Below are positions 14,599 to 21,930 of a DNA stretch of 41,120 bases, piece after piece. Both the position numbers and the translations under genes were made by a program. This stretch comes from Clostridiales bacterium (GTDB taxonomy: Bacteria > Bacillota > Clostridia > Saccharofermentanales > Saccharofermentanaceae). Within the stretch, counting starts at the first letter, position 1. Each line of letters opens with the position of its first letter. The stretch lies in the NCBI GenBank assembly GCA_017527865.1, contig JAFXPN010000002.1, positions 1 to 41,120 of the forward strand, read 5' to 3'. The notes under the pieces were generated by a model. The model was given only the letters and a program-made list of their open reading frames with translations, made no database searches and was not told where the DNA came from.

Positions 14599-15858
14599 TT
14601 ACCTTACCGTGCATGTTCCCGAAGCAAGTTCATTGCCGTCAAGATCATATACGATACAGGAATATTCGCCGGGTACGAGGTAGCCGTCATCTGTCAGCTG
14701 AGCATTGGGATCCTGGTAAGGGCCATAGTAGCTCTCGATGTAGTAACCCTGGTCAGAGCACTCATCGCTTGTGAAGATCAGCTCGCCCTCATAATACCAC
14801 TCATATGTGAATCTCCACTCTATCATCTGGCCTTCAGTTGTAGGGATGATATCGAGCTCGATAGTATCCTCATCTGTGTAAACGCCGTTATCGGAGCCCC
14901 AGAAATAAGCCTCGTCGATAAGATCAACGGAAGCACCGGAAGGAATCTCTGTTGCTTCAACAGTACATGTATCATCTGCAAGAACATTGCCTGCAAGATC
15001 ATAAATTACGCAGCGGTACTGACCGGGAACAAGATAGCCGTACTCGTTAACCGCAGCCTGAGAATCGTAGCTGGTACCATAGTAAGCCTCGATGTAGTAA
15101 CCCTGGTCAGAGCAAGGGCTGCTCGTGAAGATCAGGTCGCCGTCACGATACCACTCATAAGTGAACTCCCACTCAATCTCCTGGCCTTCTTCTGTAGGGA
15201 TGATGTCAAGTTCGATCCTGTCTTCATTTGTGAAGACGCCGTTATTGGAACCCCAGAAATATGCTTCGCTGATATATGAAGCAAGGGGCGGAACGAATTC
15301 GAATGCAGCTGCATCACCATAGAATGCCCATACTTCTTCGAGGTTCTTATATTTCTTGTCCTTAACAAGCCACTCGCCGTCAACAAGCTCGAGGTTCATT
15401 GTCTGCTCGATCTCAACTGTATCGCCGTCACCAAGCGCATCGATAAGATCCTGAGCGTCACCGCCGTCTTCCTTGACCTGCTCATAAACAGCCTCGTAGT
15501 CAACAACAGTATAAGTAACTGTTACGCTGGCCTCAGCATTCTTCTTTGAAGACTCAACGGACTCTGTATCGATCTCGTATGAGAGTGTGTCTGCGATAGC
15601 ATCACAGATATCTCCGTACTCCTCGATAACATCTGCGCCATTGCCGGATGTGAATGCATTGAGTTCATCCTCCGCATCTTCGCCGTCAACAAGCAATTCT
15701 GCAACATCGCTGACCTTAGCCTTTGTCACTGCCTCTGCATATTCGTCTGCTACAGCAAGTACAGCTTCATCGTCCTTATCGAAAAGGGCGCATCCGCCAA
15801 GCGAAGCGAGCATGCTCAAGCAAAGAACAGAAGCAACGATCTTCTTGTTTGCTTTCAT
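14599..15858 (-). CDS. Acidic lipoprotein with duplicated Cys-containing module
   Basis: This 419-residue protein has a signal peptide with lipobox (LGGC, Cys23) and starts at ATG 15858 behind GGAGG. The N-terminal 30-180 region matches the downstream paralogue closely (DKDDEAVLAVADEYAEAV and LVKDKKYKNL). Two copies of a ~105-residue module follow (about 205-305 and 315-419). Each starts near YFWGSxNGV and ends with (A/S)(D/G)TCTV, and each carries three Cys in the same order (C-SDQGYY, YRC or YSC, TC). The paralogue has only one copy plus a different C-terminal domain. It is highly acidic and outer-membrane-leaflet anchored. The function is unknown; the repeats look like a binding or adhesion module. 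Confidence 0.83.
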   Translation of the reverse strand: MKANKKIVASVLCLSMLASLGGCALFDKDDEAVLAVADEYAEAVTKAKVSDVAELLVDGEDAEDELNAFTSGNGADVIEEYGDICDAIADTLSYEIDTESVESSKKNAEASVTVTYTVVDYEAVYEQVKEDGGDAQDLIDALGDGDTVEIEQTMNLELVDGEWLVKDKKYKNLEEVWAFYGDAAAFEFVPPLASYISEAYFWGSNNGVFTNEDRIELDIIPTEEGQEIEWEFTYEWYRDGDLIFTSSPCSDQGYYIEAYYGTSYDSQAAVNEYGYLVPGQYRCVIYDLAGNVLADDTCTVEATEIPSGASVDLIDEAYFWGSDNGVYTDEDTIELDIIPTTEGQMIEWRFTYEWYYEGELIFTSDECSDQGYYIESYYGPYQDPNAQLTDDGYLVPGEYSCIVYDLDGNELASGTCTVR

Positions 15859-15890
15859 ATTACTTCCTCCATTCGTTTTTAATATAGGGA

Positions 15891-15919
15891 ATTATATAAC
15901 TTATTTTTGATTTTCGCAA
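15891..15919 (-). promoter_or_regulatory. Promoter of lipoprotein gene 14599-15858
   Basis: TTGCGA (15914-15919) and TATAAT (15891-15896) on the minus strand are 17 nt apart, 33 nt before the start codon. Confidence 0.6.
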
Positions 15920-15932
15920 TATTACGCATCAG

Positions 15933-17171
15933 TCAGTAAAGGATGCATACGAACGATATCTGCCCGTTCTTCCACGAAGCCTTAATGCTGCCTTTGTACT
16001 GCTTGCAGATGTTTTCCGCTATCGACAGACCTATCCCGTAACCGCCTTTGTCTATGTTGTGTGACTGATCTTCCCTGTAGAACCTGTCAAAGAATCTGTC
16101 GCAGTCGACGCCCGCGCCGTCCTTATAACTGTTTGTAACAGTAAGCCTTATCCCTCTTCGCGCGGGAGCGAGCTCGACCTTTACGGTACCGTTCTCATCA
16201 CAGTATTTGATGGCATTGTCGGTGAGCAGGGTCGTAAGCTGCATGATCTTGCTCGCATCCGCCGTCATCATTATCCCGGACGGAATGTCCGTAACAAGGG
16301 ATATTCCGGAGTTGGCTGCGACCGATTCAAAAGACTTGACCGAATCCGACACCGCCGCAGACGCATCGATGCTTACCATCTGTTCTTTATCCTCGAGTTC
16401 TTCCGCCTTGGATATCATGACCAGATTGGTGATGAGGCCGTTCATGCGGTCGATCTGCTTCATGGTAGATACCGACCACTCGTCCTCGCCGTTAAGCATC
16501 TGGCTCATCTCGGTATTGGCACGGATCACCGCGAGAGGCGTCTTAAGCTCATGGCTCGCATTGGTGATGAAGTCCTTCTGCTTGGCCAGGTTCTCAGCTT
16601 CGGAAGCGACCGCGTAATCAGCGAAATGCGTGACGAGAATAAATGTAACCGCGAGACCTGCGAGGCACACGATAAGAGTGATAAAGAGAAGTCGGTTGAT
16701 CGCATAGATCTCACCTGTCGTATCTATAAATGCTATTATACTGCCGTCTAATGTGTCGGCATATTTATACCAGATCCTGCCCTGTCTTCCGTACCCTTCA
16801 GGTCCCTCCTTGATCTCGTCGGCCATGCCGAGGAAGAATGTATAGCTGTTGCCCGGATAGCGTCCGTCAACGGACAGGAGCTGGCCTTCCGCGTCATAAC
16901 GGACGAGCCAGAAGTCAGCCTGATCGCCGACCTGAGTGTTAAATATATCCGTGATATCCGGCGAGTCAAAATAGTACTCTGACAGATCGCGGTCCTTAAG
17001 ATATGCCTCGTTCAGAATAAGCTGATCAAGGCCTCTTCTGATCGCACTTCTCGACACGAAGAAACTCGTAAGCAGGATAGCACCGCCGATGAAGACCATG
17101 GCGAGGAAGATCGCAAGCATCGAGATTCCGATAAATCTCTTCTTTATTCTCTCGATGGTCCTGTTATTCAT
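15933..17171 (-). CDS. Two-component sensor histidine kinase
   Basis: This is a 412-residue membrane kinase with two transmembrane helices (about 14-38 and 161-183) enclosing an extracellular sensor domain of about 120 residues. No HAMP domain is obvious. The HisKA site is NASHELKTPL with the phosphorylated His at 207. The HATPase domain carries DNAIKYC (N box) and GGYGIGLSIA (G2 box). It would phosphorylate the response regulator encoded directly upstream; the two genes overlap by 4 nt (ATGA), so they are translationally coupled. The ligand of the sensor domain is unknown. Confidence 0.92.
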   Translation of the reverse strand: MNNRTIERIKKRFIGISMLAIFLAMVFIGGAILLTSFFVSRSAIRRGLDQLILNEAYLKDRDLSEYYFDSPDITDIFNTQVGDQADFWLVRYDAEGQLLSVDGRYPGNSYTFFLGMADEIKEGPEGYGRQGRIWYKYADTLDGSIIAFIDTTGEIYAINRLLFITLIVCLAGLAVTFILVTHFADYAVASEAENLAKQKDFITNASHELKTPLAVIRANTEMSQMLNGEDEWSVSTMKQIDRMNGLITNLVMISKAEELEDKEQMVSIDASAAVSDSVKSFESVAANSGISLVTDIPSGIMMTADASKIMQLTTLLTDNAIKYCDENGTVKVELAPARRGIRLTVTNSYKDGAGVDCDRFFDRFYREDQSHNIDKGGYGIGLSIAENICKQYKGSIKASWKNGQISFVCILY

Positions 17172-17836
17172 TCCGTCAGTATAAATGCTCCGCCCTTGTC
17201 GCCGGTTATGGTCACAGCAGTCACGATCGAACGAAGTTTATTCTTAAGATAAGACACATATAACCAGACCGTATCCTCATCGGCTTCCTTCTCTTTGTTC
17301 CAGATCTTCCAAAGCAGATAATCGGTTGCCAGTTCGCGTCCGGGATTCTTCATAAACTCTCTCATCAACTCGTATTCCTTTAATGAGAGTCTGACTGTAT
17401 TTTCTGAACTTAACGACAGATCCTCGCCGTTAAGAACGAGTCCCGCATACATTATCTTATCCCTGGAATCATCACTACCGCCTCTTCTGACAAGGGCCCT
17501 CACCCTGGCAAGGAATTCCTTCATGGCAAAGGGCTTCGGCAGATAATCATCTGCGCCGGCATCAAGTCCCGCCACTCTGTCATCAATGTCGGTTTTGGCC
17601 GTCAGCAGCATGACGGGAGTCATATTATGTTTCTGTCTCATATTGGTAAGGACCGTAATCCCGTCGACCTTCGGCATCATGATGTCGAGTATTACCGCAT
17701 CGTAGCCGCCTTCAGCAATCAGGTCCAGGGCCTGCTGCCCGTCGAAAGCTGTATCCACATCGAATCCTTCATGCTGAAGCAGGACAGTCACCGCATGATT
17801 CAGATCCTTCGTATCCTCTGCAAGTAAAATCTTCAT
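17168..17836 (-). CDS. OmpR/PhoB-type response regulator
   Basis: This 222-residue protein has a receiver domain (1-115) with the acid pocket E7/D8, phosphorylation site D51 in ILDIMMP, T/S at LLTAK and the conserved Lys in PKPF. A winged-helix DNA-binding domain follows from about 130, with the LSLKEYELM and WLYVSYLKNKL segments typical of the OmpR family. The start codon abuts the TAA of the small alarmone synthetase gene with no intergenic base, so it is coupled to that gene as well as to the kinase downstream. The regulon is unknown; it may include its own operon. Confidence 0.93.
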   Translation of the reverse strand: MKILLAEDTKDLNHAVTVLLQHEGFDVDTAFDGQQALDLIAEGGYDAVILDIMMPKVDGITVLTNMRQKHNMTPVMLLTAKTDIDDRVAGLDAGADDYLPKPFAMKEFLARVRALVRRGGSDDSRDKIMYAGLVLNGEDLSLSSENTVRLSLKEYELMREFMKNPGRELATDYLLWKIWNKEKEADEDTVWLYVSYLKNKLRSIVTAVTITGDKGGAFILTE

Positions 17837-18421
17837 TTACATCTGTCCGTTAATCATGTTCCTTATAGTCTGCATCGATATATCGGTCGATGCAAGTTCG
17901 TCGGCGCACCTTTTAAGTTCGGCCGTAATAAGGTTCTTATTAACGTTAATATCCTTCTTGTATTTTATGTCGTGCTCGAGAGCCGCCCACGTATCCATCG
18001 ATATGGTGCGCAGCTGGATCTCAGCGAAGTATCCTTCCTTATTCTTCACTATCATGTGGTAGCTTCTGTAACCGTTGGGTTTGGCATTCGAGATGTAATC
18101 CTTCTCTTCGACCACTTCAATGTTATTGAATTCTCTTATCGCGTCTCTTACCTTATATGTGTCGTCAACGAAAGTGCAGACGATCCTTATTCCAACGAGG
18201 TCGCGGATCCCCTTAACGATGTTGTCCGGTGTAGGTTCGATATTCTTCCTGTGGCATTTCTCGAGAACACTCTGTTCACTCTTAAGACGGCCCATCGTGT
18301 GGTCGATTATGTTGGTGCCGCTGAAGGCCTCAAGAGTCTGTTCCATCTTACCGAGCTGCCGCTCGAGGTCGTCCTTGAAGGCAAGAAGCCTGTAGTAGTG
18401 GTTTCCGTACAAGTTTTCCAT
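17837..18421 (-). CDS. Small alarmone synthetase (RelQ/YjbM-like (p)ppGpp synthetase)
   Basis: This 194-residue protein is a single-domain RelA/SpoT synthetase, about the length of RelQ/YjbM. It would transfer pyrophosphate from ATP to GDP or GTP to make (p)ppGpp. Motifs are the ATP-binding R45-x-K47-S48, the G-loop region with IRDLVGIRIV, the substrate motif KPNGYRSYH near 114-122, the metal/acidic EIQLRT (E134, Q136) and the C-terminal ALEHDIKYK. It lacks the hydrolase, TGS and ACT domains of long Rel enzymes, so it synthesises only. It is the first gene of an operon with the response regulator and histidine kinase. ATG 18421 has no SD, and a TGTTATTAT box stands 6 nt before it. Confidence 0.9.
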   Translation of the reverse strand: MENLYGNHYYRLLAFKDDLERQLGKMEQTLEAFSGTNIIDHTMGRLKSEQSVLEKCHRKNIEPTPDNIVKGIRDLVGIRIVCTFVDDTYKVRDAIREFNNIEVVEEKDYISNAKPNGYRSYHMIVKNKEGYFAEIQLRTISMDTWAALEHDIKYKKDINVNKNLITAELKRCADELASTDISMQTIRNMINGQM

Positions 18422-18427
18422 GCAAAT

Positions 18428-18436
18428 ATAATAACA
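18428..18436 (-). promoter_or_regulatory. Extended -10 box directly before alarmone synthetase start
   Basis: TGTTATTAT (extended -10) on the minus strand ends 6 nt before ATG 18421, with ATTTGC between and no SD. It overlaps one arm of the terminator at 18435-18458. Confidence 0.45.
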
Positions 18437-18458
18437 CCTCTTCCCTAAGAAAGAGGTG
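18435..18458 (-). terminator. Terminator after AspT-like transporter gene
   Basis: cacctctt (18435-18442) pairs with aagaggtg (18451-18458); on the minus strand TTATTATATTT follows. The T-rich tail doubles as the -10 region of the next gene. Confidence 0.6.
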
Positions 18459-18488
18459 CAAAAGTAAGGTATCAGTTTTAAGCTTCGC

Positions 18489-19763
18489 TTACTGGATGTA
18501 AGTTAAGAACTGTGATGCAAGTACAACCGATACGAGGGCGATCGGGTAAGTAGCCGCATAAGCTGAAGCAACGTTTGAAGTTCCGGAGGACTGGATGAGA
18601 GCACCGAGCGCAGGTGTACTTGTCATACCGCCTGTGATGGAACCGAGGTTGTTGAGGAGGCTCAGCTTCAGAACATACTTTGCGAAGAAGAAGCCTACAA
18701 GGAGGGGTACGATCGTCATGAGAGCACCCCATACGAAGAGGAGTCCGCCGTAAACCCTGAGTGTATCTACGAATGCAGCGCCGCCCTCGATACCTGCACC
18801 GATAAGGAACAGTACGAGACCGAACTCCTGGAAGATGGAGAGCAGATGCTCCTTAACTTTCAGGTCGAGCTTGCCGAGATGGCCGAAGTGACCGAAGATC
18901 AGACCCATGATGAGCGGGCCGCCTGTAGCGCCGAGGCTGAATGATGAACCACCCGGAAGAGGGATCGTGATGCTTCCGAGAAGAAGACCGACCATAACAG
19001 TAAGAGCAAAAGCTCCGCAACCGAACCTGTCAAGCTCAAACAGCTTAGGCGCAACTCCGCTCGCCTTCTCAAATTCACCAACAGGTGCTAGAAGTGATCT
19101 TTCATGCTCCATATCAACCTTCAAAAGTCTGGGGATGATTTGAACAAACAGAACAACACCGATAACTCCGAACGGATAAGCAACCGCATGACCTACTGCA
19201 ATCTCGCTGTAGAACTCGGAACCTTCAAGAGCGCCCTGAGCCGCTGCGAAAGCAGGTGTACTTGTAAGGGCTCCGGACATAAGTCCTACTGCCATGGCAG
19301 AAGTCATATTGGGAACAAGTATAGTAACGAGGGCTGTAACAAGGCTTCCCGATGCAATGATGAGAAGTCCGAGAAGAATATATGACTTGGCATTCTTCTT
19401 GAGGTTCTTGAAGAATGTAGGACCTGCGATAAGGCCTACTGATGTAACGAACAGGATAAGACCGATATTCTGGATAATCTTAAACCAGGTATCGATAGTA
19501 CCGAGCTTCTCAGCCCATCCGGCAATGCTTCCTTCGTGACCTTCGTAGCCTACAAACACACCCTTGAAGTGACCGAACACAAGAGCCACGATGAAGATAG
19601 CCGCTGTACCAAGGGAAACACCCTTAACATTGATCTTACCGATAAGATAACCGATGAAGATAATCGCGAACATAAAGAAGAGCGCCAAAGACGTACCCTT
19701 CATGCTGAAAAGATAATGTCCGGCTGCTTCAAAGAACTTTACGGAAAAGCCGCCAAAATCCAT
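18489..19763 (-). CDS. AspT/YidE-like duplicated-domain membrane antiporter
   Basis: This is a 424-residue integral membrane protein with about ten hydrophobic helices. It consists of two related halves, each with the GxMxxxTSTPA signature: LMSGALTSTPAFAAA in the first half and GSITGGMTSTPALGAL in the second. This is the hallmark of the AspT/YidE/YbjL antiporter duplication. No TrkA-C domain separates the halves, unlike full AspT, and no soluble domain is present. I chose ATG 19763 (AGAGAGGG upstream) over a GTG nine bases earlier. The transported substrate, perhaps an amino acid or dicarboxylate, cannot be told. It diverges from the flotillin gene. Confidence 0.8.
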   Translation of the reverse strand: MDFGGFSVKFFEAAGHYLFSMKGTSLALFFMFAIIFIGYLIGKINVKGVSLGTAAIFIVALVFGHFKGVFVGYEGHEGSIAGWAEKLGTIDTWFKIIQNIGLILFVTSVGLIAGPTFFKNLKKNAKSYILLGLLIIASGSLVTALVTILVPNMTSAMAVGLMSGALTSTPAFAAAQGALEGSEFYSEIAVGHAVAYPFGVIGVVLFVQIIPRLLKVDMEHERSLLAPVGEFEKASGVAPKLFELDRFGCGAFALTVMVGLLLGSITIPLPGGSSFSLGATGGPLIMGLIFGHFGHLGKLDLKVKEHLLSIFQEFGLVLFLIGAGIEGGAAFVDTLRVYGGLLFVWGALMTIVPLLVGFFFAKYVLKLSLLNNLGSITGGMTSTPALGALIQSSGTSNVASAYAATYPIALVSVVLASQFLTYIQ

Positions 19764-19899
19764 AATACACACCCTCTCTTAAATTTATATAAAAGCCGCA
19801 ACTGTTATAAATGATTTATGTGTGCTTGTCAATTTATACTATTGAAGAATATCCCCGCTGTTCATTTATTAAGACTTGTTAAAGTTGACATGGAATATA

Positions 19900-19927
19900 T
19901 TGACCGCCCGGCGGGGGATGGTAAGAT
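19900..19927 (+). promoter_or_regulatory. Promoter of flotillin gene
   Basis: TTGACC (19900-19905) and TAAGAT (19922-19927) are 16 nt apart, with an extended TGG before the -10 box. Its 5' leader contains a small TGTTC/GAACA inverted repeat (19937-19953). The element resembles the promoter-like sequence at 12010-12023. Confidence 0.55.
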
Positions 19928-19997
19928 ATCTTCAATGTTCCTCGCGAGAACATAGGGATAGGAAAAACAACAAGGAATAAGGAATAGGAGAAAGACT

Positions 19998-20990
19998 ATG
20001 ATATTTTTGGTTGGTGCGGTCGTGCCTGCCGGAATTCAGGCAACATTTATGATACCCGCGATTCTGATCGCTGTAGCAGTTATCCTGCTCATCATCATTA
20101 TCGCAACGAGCTATGTAAAGGCTCCGCCGAACAAGGCGTACATCATCACGGGTCTCAAGAAGAAGCCCAAGATCCTGATCGGTAAAGCAGGTCTGAAGCT
20201 CCCGTTCCTTGAGAGAAAAGACGAGCTTCTGATCGAGCAGATCTCCATTGACATCAAGACGGGTGACTTCGTTCCTACAGCAGACTTCATCGGTGTCAAC
20301 ATCGACGCTGTGGCGAAGGTTCAGATCAGGACCGACGAAGAGGGCATCAAGCTCGCTATGAAGAACTTCCTCAATATGAGATCTGAGCAGATCAATGCGC
20401 AGCTTGTAGATTCCCTTCAGGGCAACATGCGTGAGATCATCGGTACCATCACACTTAAGGAGCTTTGCAACGACAGAAAGTCCTTCGGTGATCAGGTACA
20501 GGAGAAGGCGCAGGTAGACATGAACAATCTGGGAATCCAGATCATCTCCTGCAACATCCAGCATGTAGAAGATAAGAACGATCTTATTACAGCCTTAGGC
20601 CAGGACAACATGGCTACGATCCAGAAGACGGCATCCATTGCAAAGGCAAATGCCGAGAGGGACGTAGCGATAGCTCAGGCAGAGGCTGCAAAGGAAGCCA
20701 ACGATGCGAAGGTTTCTTCCGAGACAGAGATAGCGATCAAGCAGAATGAACTGTCCATCAAGAGATCCGAGCTTCAGGTCATCCAGGATACAAAGCAGGC
20801 TGAAGCAGATGCCGCTTACAAGATCCAGGAGCAGGCTCAGAGAAAGTCTATCGAAGTAGCGAACTCCGAAGCTGATATTGCAAAGCAGGAGAAAGAGATC
20901 GAGCTGAAGATGAAGGAAGCTCAGGTCCGCGAGCAGGCTCTCGATGCAGAGATCAAGAAGCAGGCGGATGCAGAGCGTTACCGTCAGTAG
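19998..20990 (+). CDS. Flotillin, N-terminal part ended by in-frame TAG
   Basis: The gene starts at ATG 19998 behind AGGAG. One N-terminal hydrophobic hairpin or transmembrane stretch (about 15-37) is followed by an SPHF/PHB domain (about 40-200; GLKLPFLERKDELL and VDMNNLGIQI) and the start of a Glu/Ala/Lys-rich coiled coil. Flotillins scaffold membrane microdomains. The reading frame stops at TAG 20988-20990 in the middle of the coiled coil, after AERYRQ. The same frame continues downstream as the remaining flotillin. A CAG-to-TAG change (Gln to stop) at codon 331 explains this. The fragment would keep the membrane and SPHF parts but lose the C-terminal oligomerisation region. Confidence 0.85.
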   Translation: MIFLVGAVVPAGIQATFMIPAILIAVAVILLIIIIATSYVKAPPNKAYIITGLKKKPKILIGKAGLKLPFLERKDELLIEQISIDIKTGDFVPTADFIGVNIDAVAKVQIRTDEEGIKLAMKNFLNMRSEQINAQLVDSLQGNMREIIGTITLKELCNDRKSFGDQVQEKAQVDMNNLGIQIISCNIQHVEDKNDLITALGQDNMATIQKTASIAKANAERDVAIAQAEAAKEANDAKVSSETEIAIKQNELSIKRSELQVIQDTKQAEADAAYKIQEQAQRKSIEVANSEADIAKQEKEIELKMKEAQVREQALDAEIKKQADAERYRQ

Positions 20991-20993
20991 CAG

Positions 20994-21509
20994 ATGGCTG
21001 AGGTCGAGCTGTTCAAGAGACAGAAAGAAGCTGAGGCCCGTAAGTATGAGCTTGCACAGCAGGCTGAGGCCAAGAAGATCCAGGCTGAAGCAGACCTTAT
21101 CGCGATGCAGAGGGAAGCCGAAGGTATCCGTGCCAAGGGCGAAGCAGAAGCTGATGCTATCCGTGCAAAGGCAGAAGCAGAGGCCATCGGTATCGATAAG
21201 AAAGCAGAAGCAATGCAGAAGTACGGCGAAGCAGCTGTCATCGAGATGCTCTGCAAGATGTATCCTCTCGTAGCCGAGGCCATTGCAAAGCCTCTTGCAA
21301 ACATCGATTCCATTACGATGTACGGCGAGGGCAACACGGCCAGGATGACAGAGGATATCACAAAGTCCTTCAAGCAGACCATCGACGGCATCGGCGACAG
21401 CCTCGGGATCGACCTTTCATCCGTGATCGGATCCTTTGCAGGCACAAAGCTTGCAGGTGCTCCGGGACTCGGACTGAAGGCAGAAACAAAGAATAACGCA
21501 GAGGGCTGA
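20994..21509 (+). CDS. Flotillin, C-terminal part in same frame after TAG
   Basis: The reading frame after TAG 20988-20990 continues with QMAEVELFKRQKEAEA, a coiled coil with EA repeats (about 171 residues from ATG 20994), then the conserved flotillin C-terminus (GEAAVIEMLCKMYP, IAKPL, ADKSFKQ-like). It has the same frame as the first part; read through, the protein would have 503 positions, a normal flotillin length. ATG 20994 lies three bases past the TAG, so reinitiation after termination is physically possible, but it has no SD of its own. The gene ends at a strong terminator (21558-21589). Alternatives are a genuine nonsense mutation, suppression, or a sequencing error. Confidence 0.8.
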   Translation: MAEVELFKRQKEAEARKYELAQQAEAKKIQAEADLIAMQREAEGIRAKGEAEADAIRAKAEAEAIGIDKKAEAMQKYGEAAVIEMLCKMYPLVAEAIAKPLANIDSITMYGEGNTARMTEDITKSFKQTIDGIGDSLGIDLSSVIGSFAGTKLAGAPGLGLKAETKNNAEG

Positions 21510-21557
21510 AAGAACTGAAACGCGTACCTCTTGTATAAGAGCCCTCACATAAAAACG

Positions 21558-21589
21558 GCGGCAGACCGGAAACGGTCTGCCGCTTTTTT
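21558..21589 (+). terminator. Strong Rho-independent terminator of flotillin gene
   Basis: A perfect 11-bp stem (21558-21568 with 21573-21583) with a GAAA tetraloop is followed by TTTTTT (21584-21589). Confidence 0.92.
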
Positions 21590-21590
21590 A

Positions 21591-21717
21591 TGTACAATTC
21601 TAAGTGGATCGTCATCACTCAGGAGAACTCTTCTATACCGCATCAAACGGAGAAAAGAATTATCTGTCCTCGATCGGCTGGCAGGAAGAAGGAATAGCAT
21701 GGTACGGATTAGGGTAA
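21591..21717 (+). pseudogene. Relic of a DUF5648-like module
   Basis: Directly after the flotillin terminator the plus strand encodes SGELFYTASNGEKNYLSSIG, then WQEEGIAWYGLG and a TAA (21715-21717). This matches the C-terminal end of DUF5648-like modules (SGEHFYTAS, IGWQAEGIGWYG). It lacks a start, a signal peptide and all other modules, and an in-frame TAA stands just upstream of it. It is the remnant of a plus-strand paralogue, opposite to the intact gene at 21931-23007. The intergenic stretch 21510-21930 otherwise holds the two terminators and the inverted repeats listed separately. Confidence 0.7.
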
Positions 21718-21760
21718 TCCGGAATGAGTCTTTTACTCTTCGGGGAACCATTGTGGCTGC

Positions 21761-21872
21761 AAGTCAGCCTTCTACTGACTTAAACGCTGACTCAACACCC
21801 GTTTGTGTCAGTCGTGAAGTCAATATACGGCTTTAATTGACTCAACTGCCGACTTGGAGTGGCCTTGAGTCA
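21761..21872. repeat. Overlapping inverted repeats built on AGTCA/TGACT
   Basis: Three perfect inverted repeats occur: AAGTCAG/CTGACTT (21761-21781), AGTCAAT/ATTGACT (21818-21842) and TGACTCAA/TTGAGTCA (21838-21872). The last two share ATTGACTCAA, so only one can form at a time. Further GTCAGTC, GAGTC and GACTT copies lie around them between 21725 and 21888. No ORF of note is present. Confidence 0.5.
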
Positions 21873-21893
21873 CCCTTTATGTCAGTCGAGCAC

Positions 21894-21922
21894 AAAAAAG
21901 CCCGGGCTTTTGGACCCGGGCT
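21894..21922 (-). terminator. Terminator after LRR gene 21931-23007
   Basis: agcccggg (21899-21906) pairs with cccgggct (21915-21922). On the minus strand the stem is followed by TTTTTT. It lies 9 nt beyond the stop codon. Confidence 0.85.
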
Positions 21923-21930
21923 CGAAAAGC

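Noticed and set aside
19932..20564. Long minus-strand ORF opposite the flotillin gene
   Set aside because: It is the complementary frame of a conserved coding region and has no SD or family feature.
20988..20990. TAG as a sense codon (genetic code reassignment)
   Set aside because: No other gene in the window has an internal TAG, and the gene at 33715-34959 ends with TAG. A single mutation or error is more likely.
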